NCBI RefSeq assembly: GCF_001411555.2
Contig: NC_049905.1
Coordinates: 186,001 to 250,000 of the forward strand
DNA length: 64,000 bases
DNA from: Juglans regia
Taxonomy: Eukaryota > Streptophyta > Magnoliopsida > Fagales > Juglandaceae
Reading direction: 5' to 3'
Part shown: one piece after another, positions 23,601 to 35,602 of the stretch
How the letters are laid out: the number at the start of each line of letters is the position of its first letter
Numbering within the stretch: position 1 is the first letter of the stretch
Notes under the pieces: model-generated
Database searches by the model: none
What the model was told of the DNA's origin: nothing
The model's input: the letters and a program-made list of their open reading frames with translations, nothing else
Translations under genes and position numbers: made by a program

Positions 23601-24675
23601 AGTACTAATGTTGGTCAATGCTTTAATTTTCGGGAAGCCATGCATGCATTTTCTGTTAGAAATCTTAGCTGCTAAATAAAAGTTGGACATGCAGTGATAA
23701 TGATTAAATGTTGATGCTGCATGGACGCGTGCAGGTGGTCTGCTATTAGCAAGAGTAGTAGCGGTGACATTCTGTGTGACGTTGGCAGCCTCATTGGCAG
23801 CACGTTTAGGTTCAACCTCTATGGCTGCTTTCCAGACATGCTTACAGGTCTGGTTGACATCTTCACTTCTCTCCGATGGCTTGGCTGTTGCTGGACAGGT
23901 AAAAAAAAACACTTTTTTCTTTCCTCCTTCTCCCGGAGCCTAAATCGATCTGTCTCCTCGATAGCAAAATATATATATAGTGATCAGACCTGCAATTAGT
24001 AAAATTATATTTCTTGTTTTTTCCTTTCTAACATGCTCGATCTATATATAGGCAATACTAGCTTGTGCATTTGCTGAGAAAGACTACAAGAAGGCAACTG
24101 CTACTGCAAACCGGGTATTACAGGTACTCGATTTTCTAGATCTAGTCTTGTACGTACTTGGATGAAGTTCACATTTATCAATTAATGCATGCTTTTCTTG
24201 TTTTAGCTAGGAATCCAATCCTAAATGGTTCGTAGACTGGACATAAACTTTTCATTTATCCAATCAATATTGATTTATATCGTAATTCCAACAATATTTC
24301 ATATTACTATACGATACTTAATTTGTGAAACATTTTCCTTGACAGATGAGTTTTGTTCTGGGAGTGGGGCTTGCTCTCTTTGTCGGAATTGCATGCATGA
24401 TACCATATATATGCTATATATATTAATTATATATCTACATTAATTAGACAATATGCCAAAAGAAATATATAATATTGGAATTAAAAATATTATTAATTTT
24501 ATATGAATATATATAATTAATATATTATTAGATGCTTAATTCAAATAAATTAATTAAGTTGATGATGAAAATGGAATATATATAGTACTAATTAAATGCC
24601 TTTAAATAAAATTGCAGGATGGGCAGTGGTACAGGACCTTGGCGCTTTCTCAGGAGCCGATCGTACTGGCCTTAA
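20601..24675 (+). CDS. MATE efflux transporter, FRD3/DTX42-43 citrate type, copy A (C-terminally deleted)
   Basis: Members of this MATE clade export citrate across the plasma membrane (iron translocation, aluminium tolerance). Exons: 20601-20680, 21070-21191, 21851-22330, 22618-22817, 22951-23086, 23221-23317, 23465-23565, 23735-23898, 24052-24123, 24347-about 24385, and a last exon 24618-24675. The first nine encode 484 aa without a stop, including PIASLIDTAFIGHIGPVELA, SRITIFPLVSITTSFVAEED, LAMQGIFRGFKDTKTPLY and SSLLSDGLAVAG. The cytoplasmic loop after TTSFVAEEDT is unusually long and charged (about residues 105-255). Exon 10 breaks after LALFVG, and the next family sequence is the terminal GSGTGPWRFLR exon. 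The rest of exon 10 and the two exons that follow it (as in copy B) are missing. Reading on gives a stop at about 24427 (510 aa). Probably a pseudogene or a truncated, non-transporting protein. Confidence 0.88.
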
Positions 24676-24835
24676 TTAATTAGCTAGCTAGGCAGTTTAT
24701 TAATATTGCCACCTCCACGGATCAATATATATATATATATATGAGTTATATATAGACATATTTTTTTTCTCTCTTTTTTTATATATATATATTTCCGCTC
24801 TAGCTTGTAGTGTATATACGTAATTGATCCACGAA

Positions 24836-25035
24836 TTTAAAGTTGTATTTAGATATTAAATTAAGTTGGGTTGAGTTGAATTGAGTTGAAATAATAAAAT
24901 ATTATTAAAATATTATTTTTTAATATTATTATTATTTTAAGATTTAAAAAAGTTAAATTATTTATTATATTTTATATTAAAATTTAAAAAAATTATAATA
25001 ATAAATTGAGAAGGTTTAGTAACCAAACGAAATCA
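24836..25035. repeat. AT-rich MITE relic (AAATAATAAAATATTATTAA family)
   Basis: GAGTTGAATTGAGTTGAAAT is followed by ATATTATTAAAATATTATTT and AAAAAAATTATAATAATAAA blocks and closes near CCAAACGA. The same block order recurs at about 45385, 51945, 52920 and 60790, so this is one dispersed family. The ends are degraded. Confidence 0.55.
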
Positions 25036-25280
25036 TTTTCTTGCATTTTTTTCACAACGTTAAATTGTATCAGGGTCGACGTTGTTACTTGCAGGATCTA
25101 GCTAGCTAGCTAGCGACTGATCATATATATATATATATATAATCATGTTTTTATTAAAATTAATGTTATTTAATTAATTAATTAATTAGTTGATCTTTAA
25201 CATTTGTCAATTATCGCTATATATTGATATATGATCGTGCGTGCGTGATGAGCATGGCACAATCATGCATGTACGTACTG

Positions 25281-25633
25281 TATTACATATTGTGCATGAA
25301 CAAGCTGCTACAAGTTGTTCTACAATAGCTACAAGTCATTCTGTTCTAGAAAAGGATAAACTCTACTTTATTTCTATTTATATGTATTTTGTCTTATTCA
25401 CTTTTCTTCATTTTTGTTTATATGTATTTTGTCTTATTCACTTTTCATTTTATTGGCTGATTCTATTTTGGGTATACGGTTCTGTTAAGTTGTTAGGGCA
25501 GAGTGTCTATATGAGAATTTCATTGTATCATGCATTTTCATTCAGTGAAAACAGTATAGAATATTTTCCAGACTCCGTGCCTTATGCTCTCTGTTATCTA
25601 GCATTTCCTCCCTCTGTTTTATGCTTTCTTACA
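25281..25633 (+). repeat. 5' LTR of the copia element
   Basis: 353 bp, start TATTACATATTGTGCATGAA, end GCTTTCTTACA. An internal duplication of about 36 bp (TTTATATGTATTTTGTCTTA...) occurs twice in tandem near 25377-25450 and also in the 3' LTR, so it predates insertion. Confidence 0.93.
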
Positions 25634-25661
25634 TGGCATCAGAGCCATAGAGCAAACCTTC

Positions 25662-28600
25662 ATGGAGGCCTCTGTGGAAAGTTCTGGAGATTCATCCTCT
25701 ACCCACACTGAAAACGCCTATGTTCATTCACACCCTGCTACAAACACCTATCGTGCCATCAATATGGCCCAATATTTGAACCTGAGTGATCCAGGTAACC
25801 CCATTCGGCTAGATAACGGTGACAATCCTGCCGTGATTCTAGTCACCGACTTACTCACAACAGATAATTACGCCACTTGGTCGCGAGCTATGCGACGGGC
25901 CCTTCATGCTAAGAACAAGTTAGGGTTCATTACCAACACCATCCACCAACCAACTGACCCTGCAGATCCTCTACTTGAGCTCTGAGAGAGCTACAACGAC
26001 ATGGTAGTGTCGTGGATCCAAAACTTGATCAGTCCCTCCATCAAGTCCAGTGTTGTGTTTGTGGATGATGCGTGTGACATTTGGCTTGACCTTCAAGACC
26101 GATTCTCCCAACAGAATGGCTCTAAGATCTTTTAGCTTAAGGAATCCCTTGCTAGCATTCTCCAAGACACTGATTTCATAAGTGACTATTATGGTAAACT
26201 CAAAACTCTTTGGGATGAGCTCTCAATTTATGATCCAATTCTTGTTTGCAACTGTGGCACCATGAAAACCCTTTTAGACAGATACCAACGTGATTGTGTT
26301 TTCCAATTTCTTATGAGACTACATGATACCTACTCAAATGTTCGTGACCAAATCATGCTCTTAGACCCTTTGCCATCAATTACCAAAATTTTTTCCCTTA
26401 TCCAGCAACAGGAGCGACAACACCAGCTCATTTCTCATGGCCCATCCTTTGATTCCATGGCTTTAGCCATCAGAAAACCTTTTGTTCCCTTTGCCAAACA
26501 CTTAAATCAACCACAACCTTCACCTAAGAAAGAACGAGCCTATTGCACACATTGCAAAATCTCTGGTCACTCATTTGAGACATGTTTTAAAGCTGGTAAT
26601 GCAAAGGCCCCTGTGTGCTCTCATTGCAATCTATCTAGCCACACAATGGAGAAATGTTACAAGCTACATGGCTATCTACCGGGTCATAAATTTTATACCA
26701 AATCCCATAACTCTGCTGTTTTTGCTACACAAACCAACTTATCTCCCACTTCTGACCTTGAAGAGATTAGTGATGAAAAAGTGGGTTTAACTCGAACTCA
26801 GTATCAGCAATTGCTAGCTTTACTTCAGCCAAGGGAGCCCTTCACTGCTGCTCAACCTTCAGCTCATCAGATTCAATCCAACCTTACATCTGCAAATCTG
26901 CCTAACACGCATTCCACCCTCTCTGGTATTTCACTTTGTCTTTCTACTTGCACACACAATTCACTTCACTCCATTAATATTCCTTGGATCATCGATAGAG
27001 GTGCAGCAGACCATATGGTCTGCTGCACCTCATTGTTTACCACTATCACTGCTCATGTTGCATACTCTGTTAAGATGCCAAATGGTACTGAAGCCCCTAT
27101 TACTCACATTGGCACTATCCAACTCACACCATCCATCTGCCTCAAAGAGGTTTTATGCATTCTATCCTTTCATTTCAATTTAATTTCAGTTAAAAAAACT
27201 AACTGCCTCTCTCACATGCTGCTTAGTTTTTATGTCTAATTGTTGCCTTATTCAGGACCTTTTCTCTTAGACAACGATTGGAAAGGGTGATGTCAGGAAT
27301 GGTCTTTATCACTTGTCAAGAACTGCAGTCTCTCCTTCTACTCTAGTCAACACAATTTCACAATTTTCAACTTTCAAGTTTTCTGGTTCAGCTTCTGTTT
27401 TACACACTACTGATGTCACTGACCTATGTCATTGTCGCCTAGGTCACCTTTCATTTCCTTGTTTAAATTTAATTACAAATCCTATTGTAAAGAAAGATGT
27501 TTCATCTATTAATAGAAAACCTTGTTGCATTTGTCTATTGGCTAAACTTCATCGTTTACCTTTCTCCCACAGTCAACATAAGACTTCTGGACCTTTTGAG
27601 ATTATACACTGTGACCTTTGGAGACCCTGCTCAGTTGTTGCACATGATGGTTCCAAATTTTTTCTCACAATAGTTGATGACTTCACCAGAAGCACTTGGT
27701 TGTACCTTCTCCAAAATAAAACAGAAACCAGAAAATGCATTACATCCTTTTCTAATCTGGTTGAAAATCAATTTGACCTTAAAATTAAAATTTTAAGAAG
27801 TGACAATGGGGGTGAATTCCAAATGACAGAAGTTTTTTACAATAAAGGCATTATACATCAAAAGAGTTGTGTTGCCACCCCCCAACAAAATGGTATTGTG
27901 GAAAGGAAACATCAACACTTACTTAATGTGGCTCGAGCACTAAAAATCCAAGCTGGCCTTTCCCTTGAATACTGGAATGAATGTGTCTTAACAGCCACAT
28001 ACCTAATTAATAGGACCCCTAGTCCCCTTCTTCAAAACAAAACTCCATGAGCTTTTATTTAACTCCAAACCCACTTATGCTCACATGAGAGTTTTTGGAT
28101 CTCTTTGTTTTGCAACTACACTATCTCATGATAGGAAAAAGTTTGATCCACGAGGTCACATGTGTATTTTCCTTGGATATCCCTTTGGTATCAAAGGATA
28201 TAAACTCCTAGATCTTGGCACAAAAACAACATTTGTCTCTCGGGATGTTGTTTTTCATGAGTTAATATTTCCTTTTCTTTCCTTGTCTTCCAAATCATCC
28301 ACTACATTTCACACACCTGATTTTGTTTTTACCAAACATTTACCAAACCTTCTTGATTTCCCAACTTCCATTCCTAACTCTAATCCTCTTCCATCAACTG
28401 ATTCTGCACCCACTCCCTCACCTACCACCTTTCCAGCACCTGCAACCATAATCTCTCTTAATTCACCTTCAACTTCTATCCCTACACTTCCCATAACTAC
28501 CACTTCCAGTTCCACTCTTAATCCACCCATTCGTAGGTCGACACGAGTAAGGAGAGCTCCTCAGTATATACAAGAATTTCACTGTCAACAGGATTCACTT

Positions 28601-30270
28601 CCTGCTGCCCAACCATCATTGTCCAAGTCTCCTATTGCTGATCTAGTAACATTTATTCATTAGCAAATTTTCTTACATACCAGAAATTTTCTCCATCCTT
28701 TACTGTTTTTTCCACTTCCATTTCCAATATTTATGAGCCACAAACATATAAGCAAGCAATGAAGGACCCTGGCTGGTGTCAAGCTATGAATTCTGAGCTG
28801 CAAGCCTTAGAACAAAACCACACTTGACTCATCACTGATCTACCTCCTGGGAAAGAAGTCATCGCCTGCAAATATGTGTACAAAACAAAGTTCAATTCTG
28901 ATGGGACTATTGAAAGACTAAAAGCAAGGCTTGTCGCCAAGGGGTTTACACAGCAAGAAGGGATAGACTACACGGAGACTTTTTCTCTCGTTGCTAAACT
29001 GGTCATGGTTAGAGTTCTACTCTCGATGGCAGCAATACAAGGTTAGTTTCTCCATCAATTTGATGTTAACAACGCATTTCTCCATGATGATTTGGAGGAG
29101 GAGATTTACATGCATAAACTACCGGGCTACAACAAAGGAGGACCTCACCAAGTGTGCAAATTGTTTAAGAGTCTTTATGGCCTTAAGCAAGCCTCAAGAC
29201 AATGGTATTCAAAGTTCTCTTCCTCTCTTATAGCTTTTGGTTTTGAGCAATCTAGAGCTGATTACAGCTTGTTCACTAAACTGGATGGCACTTCATTTAT
29301 TGCATTATTAGTCTATGTTGACGATATTATTCTGGCTGGAAATTGTTCAACTTCAATTGCCTCTCTAAAAAACTTTCTTAACACTCACTTTAAGATCAAG
29401 GACCTTGGATCCTTGCATTATTTTCTTGGGTTGGAAGTTGCCCGATCTTCAAAAGGCATTCACCTATGCCAAAGAAAATATGCTTTGGATATTTTAGCCG
29501 ACTCGAGCACACTTGGAAGCAAGCCTCTGAAATTACCTCTTGACCAGAATTTTAAAATCAGTCAACCTTCTGGTGATCCCCTTCTTGATCCTAGTCTTAT
29601 CGTGGACTCATTGGACGTTTGCTGTACTTAACCATTACAAGACCTAACATATGCTATGATGTCCAGCTTTTGAGTCAATTTATGGATCACCCCACATCAA
29701 CACATTTGGCCACTGCTCACAAGATACTTAAATATATCAAAGTTGCCCCAGTACAAGGAATTTTGCTATCCTCTACATCTAAACTCCAACTCAAGGCATT
29801 TTGTGACTCTGATTGGGCATCGTGTCCTGACACACGTCGCTCGGTCACGGGGCATTGCATCTTCCTTGGCAACTCACTTGTTTCCTGAAAAGCAAAGAAA
29901 CAATCCGTGGTTTCTCGCTCTTCAGCTGAAGTTGAGTATCGTTCCATGGCTTCCACTTGTTCCAAGCTCACATGGTTGAGGTATTTGCTCACTGATCTAA
30001 GGATCTCACATCCTCAAGCTGCTTTACTTTACTGTGACAACCAAGCCGCCTTACACATAGCTGCAAATCCTGTTTTCCACGAAAGAGCAAAACACATCGA
30101 GTTGCATTGCCACTTAATCCGAGAGAAGATTCAAGAGGGAAGTATTCTCACATCACATGTTGCTTCTCACAGCCAACTGGCGGCTATTTTTACCAAGGCA
30201 TTACCTTCTTATCTTCTTCAATCACATTTATCCAAGATGGGAATAGTGAATCTCTATTCTCCATCTTGCG
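25662..30270 (+). pseudogene. Copia gag-pol polyprotein, broken by stops and frameshifts
   Basis: Gag starts MEASVESSGDSSS with MAQYLNLSDPGNP and DNYATWSRAMRRAL. In-frame stops follow at about 25983 and 26133. Two zinc-knuckle-like CX2CX4HX4C segments lie near 26540-26660 (CTHCKISGHSFETC, CSHCNLSSHTMEKC). The aspartic protease site reads WIIDRGAADHM, so the expected DSG is DRG. Integrase (27421-28046) has [19 protein letters not shown], and the catalytic-type [14 protein letters not shown] and GIVERKHQ; a frameshift follows at about 28046. Reverse transcriptase (about 28860-29630) has [14 protein letters not shown] and YVDD at 29314-29325, with stops near 29045 and 29630. RNase H (29760-30260) has CDSDWASCPDTRRS and SSAEVEYRSMA. 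It is non-autonomous by several independent lesions. Confidence 0.93.
26998..27031. repeat. Perfect 34-bp palindrome in the protease region
   Basis: GAGGTGCAGCAGACCAT followed by its exact reverse complement ATGGTCTGCTGCACCTC, with no spacer. It lies exactly over the copia protease active-site codons. Confidence 0.95.
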
Positions 30271-30276
30271 TGGGGC

Positions 30277-30625
30277 TATTACACATTGTGCATGAACAAG
30301 CTGCTACAAGTCGTTCTACAACAGCAACAAGTCGTTCTGGAAAAGGATAAACTCTCATTTATTTCTTTTTATATATATTTTGTCTTATTCACTTTTCTTC
30401 ATTTCTGTTTATATGTATTTTGTCTTATTCATTTTTCATTTTATTGGCTTATTATATTTTGGGTATATGGTTCTGTTAGGTTGTTAGGGCAGAGTATCTA
30501 TATGATAATTTCATTGTATCGGGCATTTCCATTCAGTGAAAACAGTACAGAATATTTTCCAGACCTCTGTGCCTTATGCTCTCTGCTATCTAGCATTTCC
30601 TCCCTCTGTTTAATGCTTTCTTACA
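30277..30625 (+). repeat. 3' LTR of the copia element
   Basis: 349 bp, the counterpart of 25281-25633, with scattered substitutions and small indels. It ends CTTTCTTACA immediately before the TACTG target duplication. Confidence 0.93.
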
Positions 30626-30630
30626 TACTG

Positions 30631-31727
30631 GGAGAGCAGATTCACTGGGTCATAAGCAAATTTTCTGCCAGCCGAAGTTTCTGACCATTCCCTTATGCTT
30701 TCTAACTTTGTTTTTGTCCTTGTCTTAATAGTGGTCTTCTGCTCCTGTGATTGTTTTTTTCAAGTCCTGCCTTTGCCAATGATGTATTGATAATAACCCA
30801 TCCACAATATAATATATATAATGAATTAATTTTATTAATGGAGTTTCAAGCCGGCGATCAAGGGACGTTTTAAGGTTCTTTGATCTCTTAGTAAAAAACC
30901 AAGAGCTCCATATATCATTTTTGCCACGACGTGTCCTCCTCCCTCTCATTCTCTCGTTTCTCTATTTATTCATCTTATCTATCAAAATTTATTTTACTTA
31001 ATTTTATATATTTTACTTTCTTCAAAATCGAAAAAAATAGATTTATCGATTTTTGGCAACTCCTGAGAGATACACACAGCACAAGCAAATTCACAGGTCG
31101 AAAATCGTTTGGAGGAGAGTGGTGGTTTTGCAAAAATCATCATACGTGGTTCTCACGCACTACCCCTTCCGGCAGCTCTTCTCGACACACGCGCTAGATC
31201 ACCGGAGTTGCCACCATCAGACTTTTCAGATCTGACATTTGTGGCTGAGAAGAGATAAAAGTGTTGCCTTCACGAGCTGTCACAAATTTTGAAGTCTACC
31301 GGAGTTGGTCCAAACTGTAATCTGTCTTTTTTTGCATATATCTTACTGCTTTCCTTTTTAGGTTCTCTGACCTTTCTCAGTAGAGGTTGAGTCCTCTCTT
31401 TCTATGAAGGGTGACATTAAGTCTCTGTTTAGGCATAGAGTATTGTCTCTTGGAAGTTTGTCTGTAGAAAGTATCAACAATAGTGAAGACCAGACCAGTC
31501 ACAAAAGAAAATAGTGTATTGGTGGAGTTTCAAATGTAATATTTTAGTTTGTGATATCATGTTCGATATGGGGACATCCTAGAATGTATCAAGTCAAGGA
31601 TGTAAGTTTCAATAATGAATGAATAATGATAGTTTCTCTTAAAAAAATGGTTATTCGATCGATATATGTATATATATATATATATGCTATTAACTACCTA
31701 CCATCAATAAAAAAATATATATATTCT
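30631..31727. other. Intergenic, no gene recognised
   Basis: Bases 30870-31330 look leader-like (pyrimidine-rich, then a mixed stretch) and 31380-31620 looks 3'-UTR-like, but no exon or domain could be read. It may be an old retroposon or a dead gene end. Confidence 0.4.
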
Positions 31728-31847
31728 CATCTGTCACTATTCACCACTCCACACCCTATGAAAACACACTCACACCTTATAAAAAATATTCTCACACCCT
31801 ACAAAAAAGCTATAGGTGTGGGGTGTGAGAATAAATAGTGACTGATG
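31728..31847. repeat. Small foldback MITE
   Basis: About 120 bp. The left arm CATCTGTCACTATTCACCAC and the reverse complement of the right arm (CATCAGTCACTATTTATTCT) match, and the inner CACACCCTA / TAGGTGTGGGGTGTG arms continue the stem. Short direct CTCACACC repeats fill the loop. Confidence 0.7.
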
Positions 31848-31939
31848 CATAGTATTCCTCAAAATAAAAATCTGAATAGTACTTCACAAATTAAAAACTT
31901 ATAAAAAAAACTCTCGGTCTTTGGGTTACAACAAAAAGG

Positions 31940-34012
31940 TGAAAAGAAGATAAATGTCGTGCCCCCTATGGAAGTAGCTGGATCAGCGATACCAGGGTAT
32001 TGTACCATCAACTTTTCTATCTAGCTAATCAATTTCACACAACTACTTTCGACCTTTGAAGCATTGGAACACAATTCATAGAAGCAATTCTGGATTCTAT
32101 CGTACATTCGAGCATCATTGATGCTACTAGTGTCATAACTATTTTTCACGAAAGTGTATTTTTACTTTACGTCCTTCTTCCACCGATCTAATATGTATTT
32201 TGATAGTATTGTATGTTTGCCTAACTGAGTCAAGATACGAAGAGTGTGCCTGCATAATATGCATCTAAACTCAAATAACTTACAACTGCATTTAACATAA
32301 AGGGGATCTTGATCAACTTTAACAGTGAAGGTTGCACATTTTAACAAGTCATCACCAACTTGAACCTCATCGGCAACTACGAACGTATTTCTACCACCCT
32401 CACATCCCAATAATGAGGTAGTTAAATATAGAAATCCTTACAATTCCGCTTGTACTTCGTTGAATTTATCAATTGTATATGCTTTTTGAAATTGCTTCTT
32501 AAGAGGATAGCGACCAATGCAAGGAATTTTTGTGTTAAGTGAATTAAATTCACAATTGCTTCATTCTTTACCTTCCTCCTAAGAGTTGATCGTATTGGTC
32601 AACAAATTGTTTCAGAATTGTTCTAGAGTTAATGCAGTCGTCGAAAAATGCATTCATGCCTTCACTTCGCTGTGTAGTTGACATTCCTACCCAAAATGTG
32701 TCTGACATAGGTTGACACCCAAAAATGCCGATCGCTATATAGTGATACTAATCATGCGTTCTCAAGCAGATCATAGGTATCGAGCATATTGCGCCAATGT
32801 ATCTTGAATTCATACTCATTGAAAGAGTCATAAACGCATCTATATTGAGTACTCTTGATTTCCTCATATCGATAATGTGATCTAAACTTCTCAAAAAGGT
32901 TTTTCATCATATGTCGCAGCGATGCCTAGACGTTGGAAATACCCTCGAAATTGTAATTTGCATGGCCTTATATTGGTATGTGATGATTACATTTGGCGGT
33001 TGGTCATTCATACACTTCAACCATGACTCAAACAACCATTCAAATGTATTTGCGTCCTCATTGGATATCAATCCGCACCCGAATAGGATTACTGCTCATG
33101 GTGGTTCATACCCACAAACGGTGCAAAAGACATCTTATACGCATTAGTCAGATATGTCGTGTCAAATGTAATCGCATCCCTGAATGATTCATACGCATCT
33201 CTACTTCAGACATCTGCCCAAAACACATTCTTTAACCGCATCTCATTGTCAACGTCTATGTTATAATAAAAATCCGTCTTTTTTTCATATCTTGGAAATA
33301 GTTACATAGAGCTGTAGCACCTCCAACCCCGAGATGAAGTTGTCGTGCTTTGTCAATATAGTTTCGACACTCCTTCTCTCCGAATGGCACATTCTCGTAA
33401 CCCCCTGTCTCAACAACCACAACCTTGAAATTTTTGGACAACCTTATTCCTGCCTCGTCAGTTATTTCAAGCCTCTTAGACATACGAGCATCAATCTTCT
33501 TAAAGCATCTGAAATGTCTTGCATTTCTCGAACTACAAACATGTGTGTGATCCAATGTCACTTTAGATAGGGTATATACACTTTCATCATTCAATATCAC
33601 GTTAATCCTAGCCATACACCTCATCTTCTCTGTCTGTCTTAGTTTCATAACATTGGCACTTACTCTTTGAACTGGCTCCTCGCGCACATGCCAAGCAAAA
33701 CCATTTGACATTCTCATCGTCATCCTATCTAGAATTCCTTTTACACACATCAAACCCCTTCTGCTTACCATACTTCAAATAGTAAGACCAAACTTCTTCT
33801 ACAGATGAAAATTTCATTCCAACCGTAAGTTCTTCAATAGTTTCATCACATTCAATCTCCTTATCAATTCCAACATCATCACACTCATTATCTGAATGTT
33901 CTATGTCGGCATCCATTATCCATCCAACGTTTAAATTGTTTACAAAGATACAACACGTTTGAATACAAGGGAGATTCATTGTATATGAAAGACCAAGCTT
34001 AAAGATTGGCAA
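31940..34012 (-). pseudogene. FAR1/FHY3-related (MULE transposase-derived) pseudogene
   Basis: FAR1/FHY3-family proteins are transcription factors derived from Mutator transposases. From 34012 downward the translation shows an acidic N-terminus (EHSDNECDDVGIDKEIE), SSVEEVWSYYLKYGKQKGFD, a FAR1 DNA-binding region (EKMRCMARINVILNDES, LDHTHVC), then a MULE-type stretch near 33250-33000 (MRLKNVFWADV, stop, SRDAYESFRDAITFDTTYL, KMSFAPFVGMNHHEQ). A SWIM-type zinc finger (KCSCKLFEFRCILCRH, CxCx8CxH-like) lies near 32260-32200, followed by a C-terminal tail down to about 31940 (SSINDARMYDRIQNCFYELC). Frame changes near 33750 and 33250 and several in-frame stops show it is dead. No terminal inverted repeats were identified, so host gene versus transposon origin is open. 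Confidence 0.82.
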
Positions 34013-34828
34013 GTAATTTCTATGTTCATTTGACAGAATTCTCTACTTAAATAGAAGCAATAGATAAATGAGCATAATTTTTAGATAAGTAACAGAGATA
34101 AACTATCATAATTACACATAACATAAGACTAATAGCAGCTCCATTTTGAAGAAAAGAGCTTTCAATAAGACAGACACAACAACTGTTTTGAGATCTATGC
34201 ATATGTGAAATTTCATATACAATGGAAATAAAAGACACTCACAACACAACTCAAGCCAACTTAACCATTTCCTAATCCAATGAGCTAATTATATAAAAAA
34301 AATTAGAATATAGCAATCAAGATTCAGCTAATAGCAAGGTCATCCAAAAAATTAGCATCACAACTCAAGCCAACTGTAGTTTACGATATAGCATATAAAG
34401 TTAAAATTTCATGAAGGAGCCAGAAAAAACCAACATTATGAATATTTGAAGTTTCCAAGTGCTTTGTGTAAATTACATCCTTGCCTCCCATCTTTACCCC
34501 AACAATAATATGAGTATCATATTTTTCAATGAACCTGGTAAATCACATTATTAAACATTAACAATTGAGATACAGTAGGGAAAACCTTACAATTAAAATC
34601 TTAATTTCAACAGGACCATTATTCCAAATACCACAGTGGATTTTCAGAAGTTACAGCATGCACAGGTTTCATTCTTTGAGCTCAGGATGACTTCCAAATC
34701 TTTCAATTTTTTGAAAAAAAAAAAAATCACAACTTTATTGGTGTAACACATTCTGGACACTTGTATATTGAACATTCTCAGTATACAAAATCTTACTTGG
34801 TAAGAGCAGCAAGATCCCATGAAGAAGG
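34013..34828. other. Intergenic, no gene recognised
   Basis: AT-rich sequence upstream (in minus sense) of the FAR1-like pseudogene. No domain or repeat structure was recognised. Confidence 0.5.
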
Positions 34829-35151
34829 GACCTGTCCAACAGAGGAGGCTACGGAGGAAAAAAAAAGGAAGGGCAACAGGCTGTCGAGGTTGGGACTCGG
34901 ATTTCTTTGCTAGGGGGCTGCGACGGAAATGAGAGGCTGTCAAGGAGGATAAGAGGCTTCTTTGTCACGCAGACTGGATATCGGCACTAGACCTGTCCGA
35001 CGGAGGAGGTGACAGAAATAAAATAAAATAAAATAAAAAGAGGTTGTCGAGGTTGGGACTCGGATTTCTTTGATGGGGCTTCGATAGAAATGAGGGGTTG
35101 TCGAGGGGGATAAAGGGTTTCTTTGTCGTGCGGACTCGATGTCGGTGCTGG
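34829..35151. repeat. Tandem duplication of a unit of about 161 bp
   Basis: Copies 34829-34989 and 34990-35151 share GACCTGTCC, then GTCGAGGTTGGGACTCGGAT and TTTCTTTGTC blocks in the same order, with moderate divergence and an (AAAAT)n expansion in the second. The array ends about 125 bp before the outer Mutator-like element. No function was recognised. Confidence 0.8.
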
Positions 35152-35602
35152 AGGAAGAGACGAGAAAAAATGGAGGAACGAGCGGGATGTCGACGTTGGA
35201 GCAGAGATTCTGAGATAGACGTGGAATCTATTTTCTTTTTGATGTCCAGTTCCTTTTTTTTTTATAATTAAAATAAGGATAATGCTATACATCCCGTTGA
35301 TTTATCCCGTCGGTGTATCCCGTTTGATATGGCCTTCCACGTTTCATTTCCTTTTTCTTTTTTTTCTTTTTTTTTTAAGCCAATGTAAAACACATTCCCC
35401 CAGCGTGAAACTTCTTTCCAGTCCCATTTCAGATCAACATCGACTTCGAGTTCATCTCCTCCCCTCTATCTCTGAAGGGATCTCCGATCGGCACAATGTA
35501 GAAAAAAAATTTGCTTACCTTAATTTCTTTCTTTCCCCTGCACGCACCTGTCGAGATAAACTTTTTTTTTTTTTGTTTCTATGATCCTCAAAATTTTTTA
35601 TA

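Larger units (their letters stand above)
25281..30625 (+). mobile_element. Full-length Ty1/copia LTR retrotransposon, defective
   Basis: The 5,345-bp element is flanked by the 5-bp duplication TACTG (25276-25280 and 30626-30630). LTRs are 25281-25633 and 30277-30625. They begin TATTACA and end CTTACA, a non-canonical TA...CA terminus known for some copia elements. A primer-binding site TGGCATCAGAGCC (initiator tRNA-Met type) directly follows the 5' LTR at 25634, and a polypurine-like TGCGTGGGG precedes the 3' LTR. Internal order gag-protease-integrase-RT-RNase H is that of copia. The LTRs differ at a modest number of positions, so the insertion is not very recent. It occupies part of the interval between the two MATE copies. 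Confidence 0.95.
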
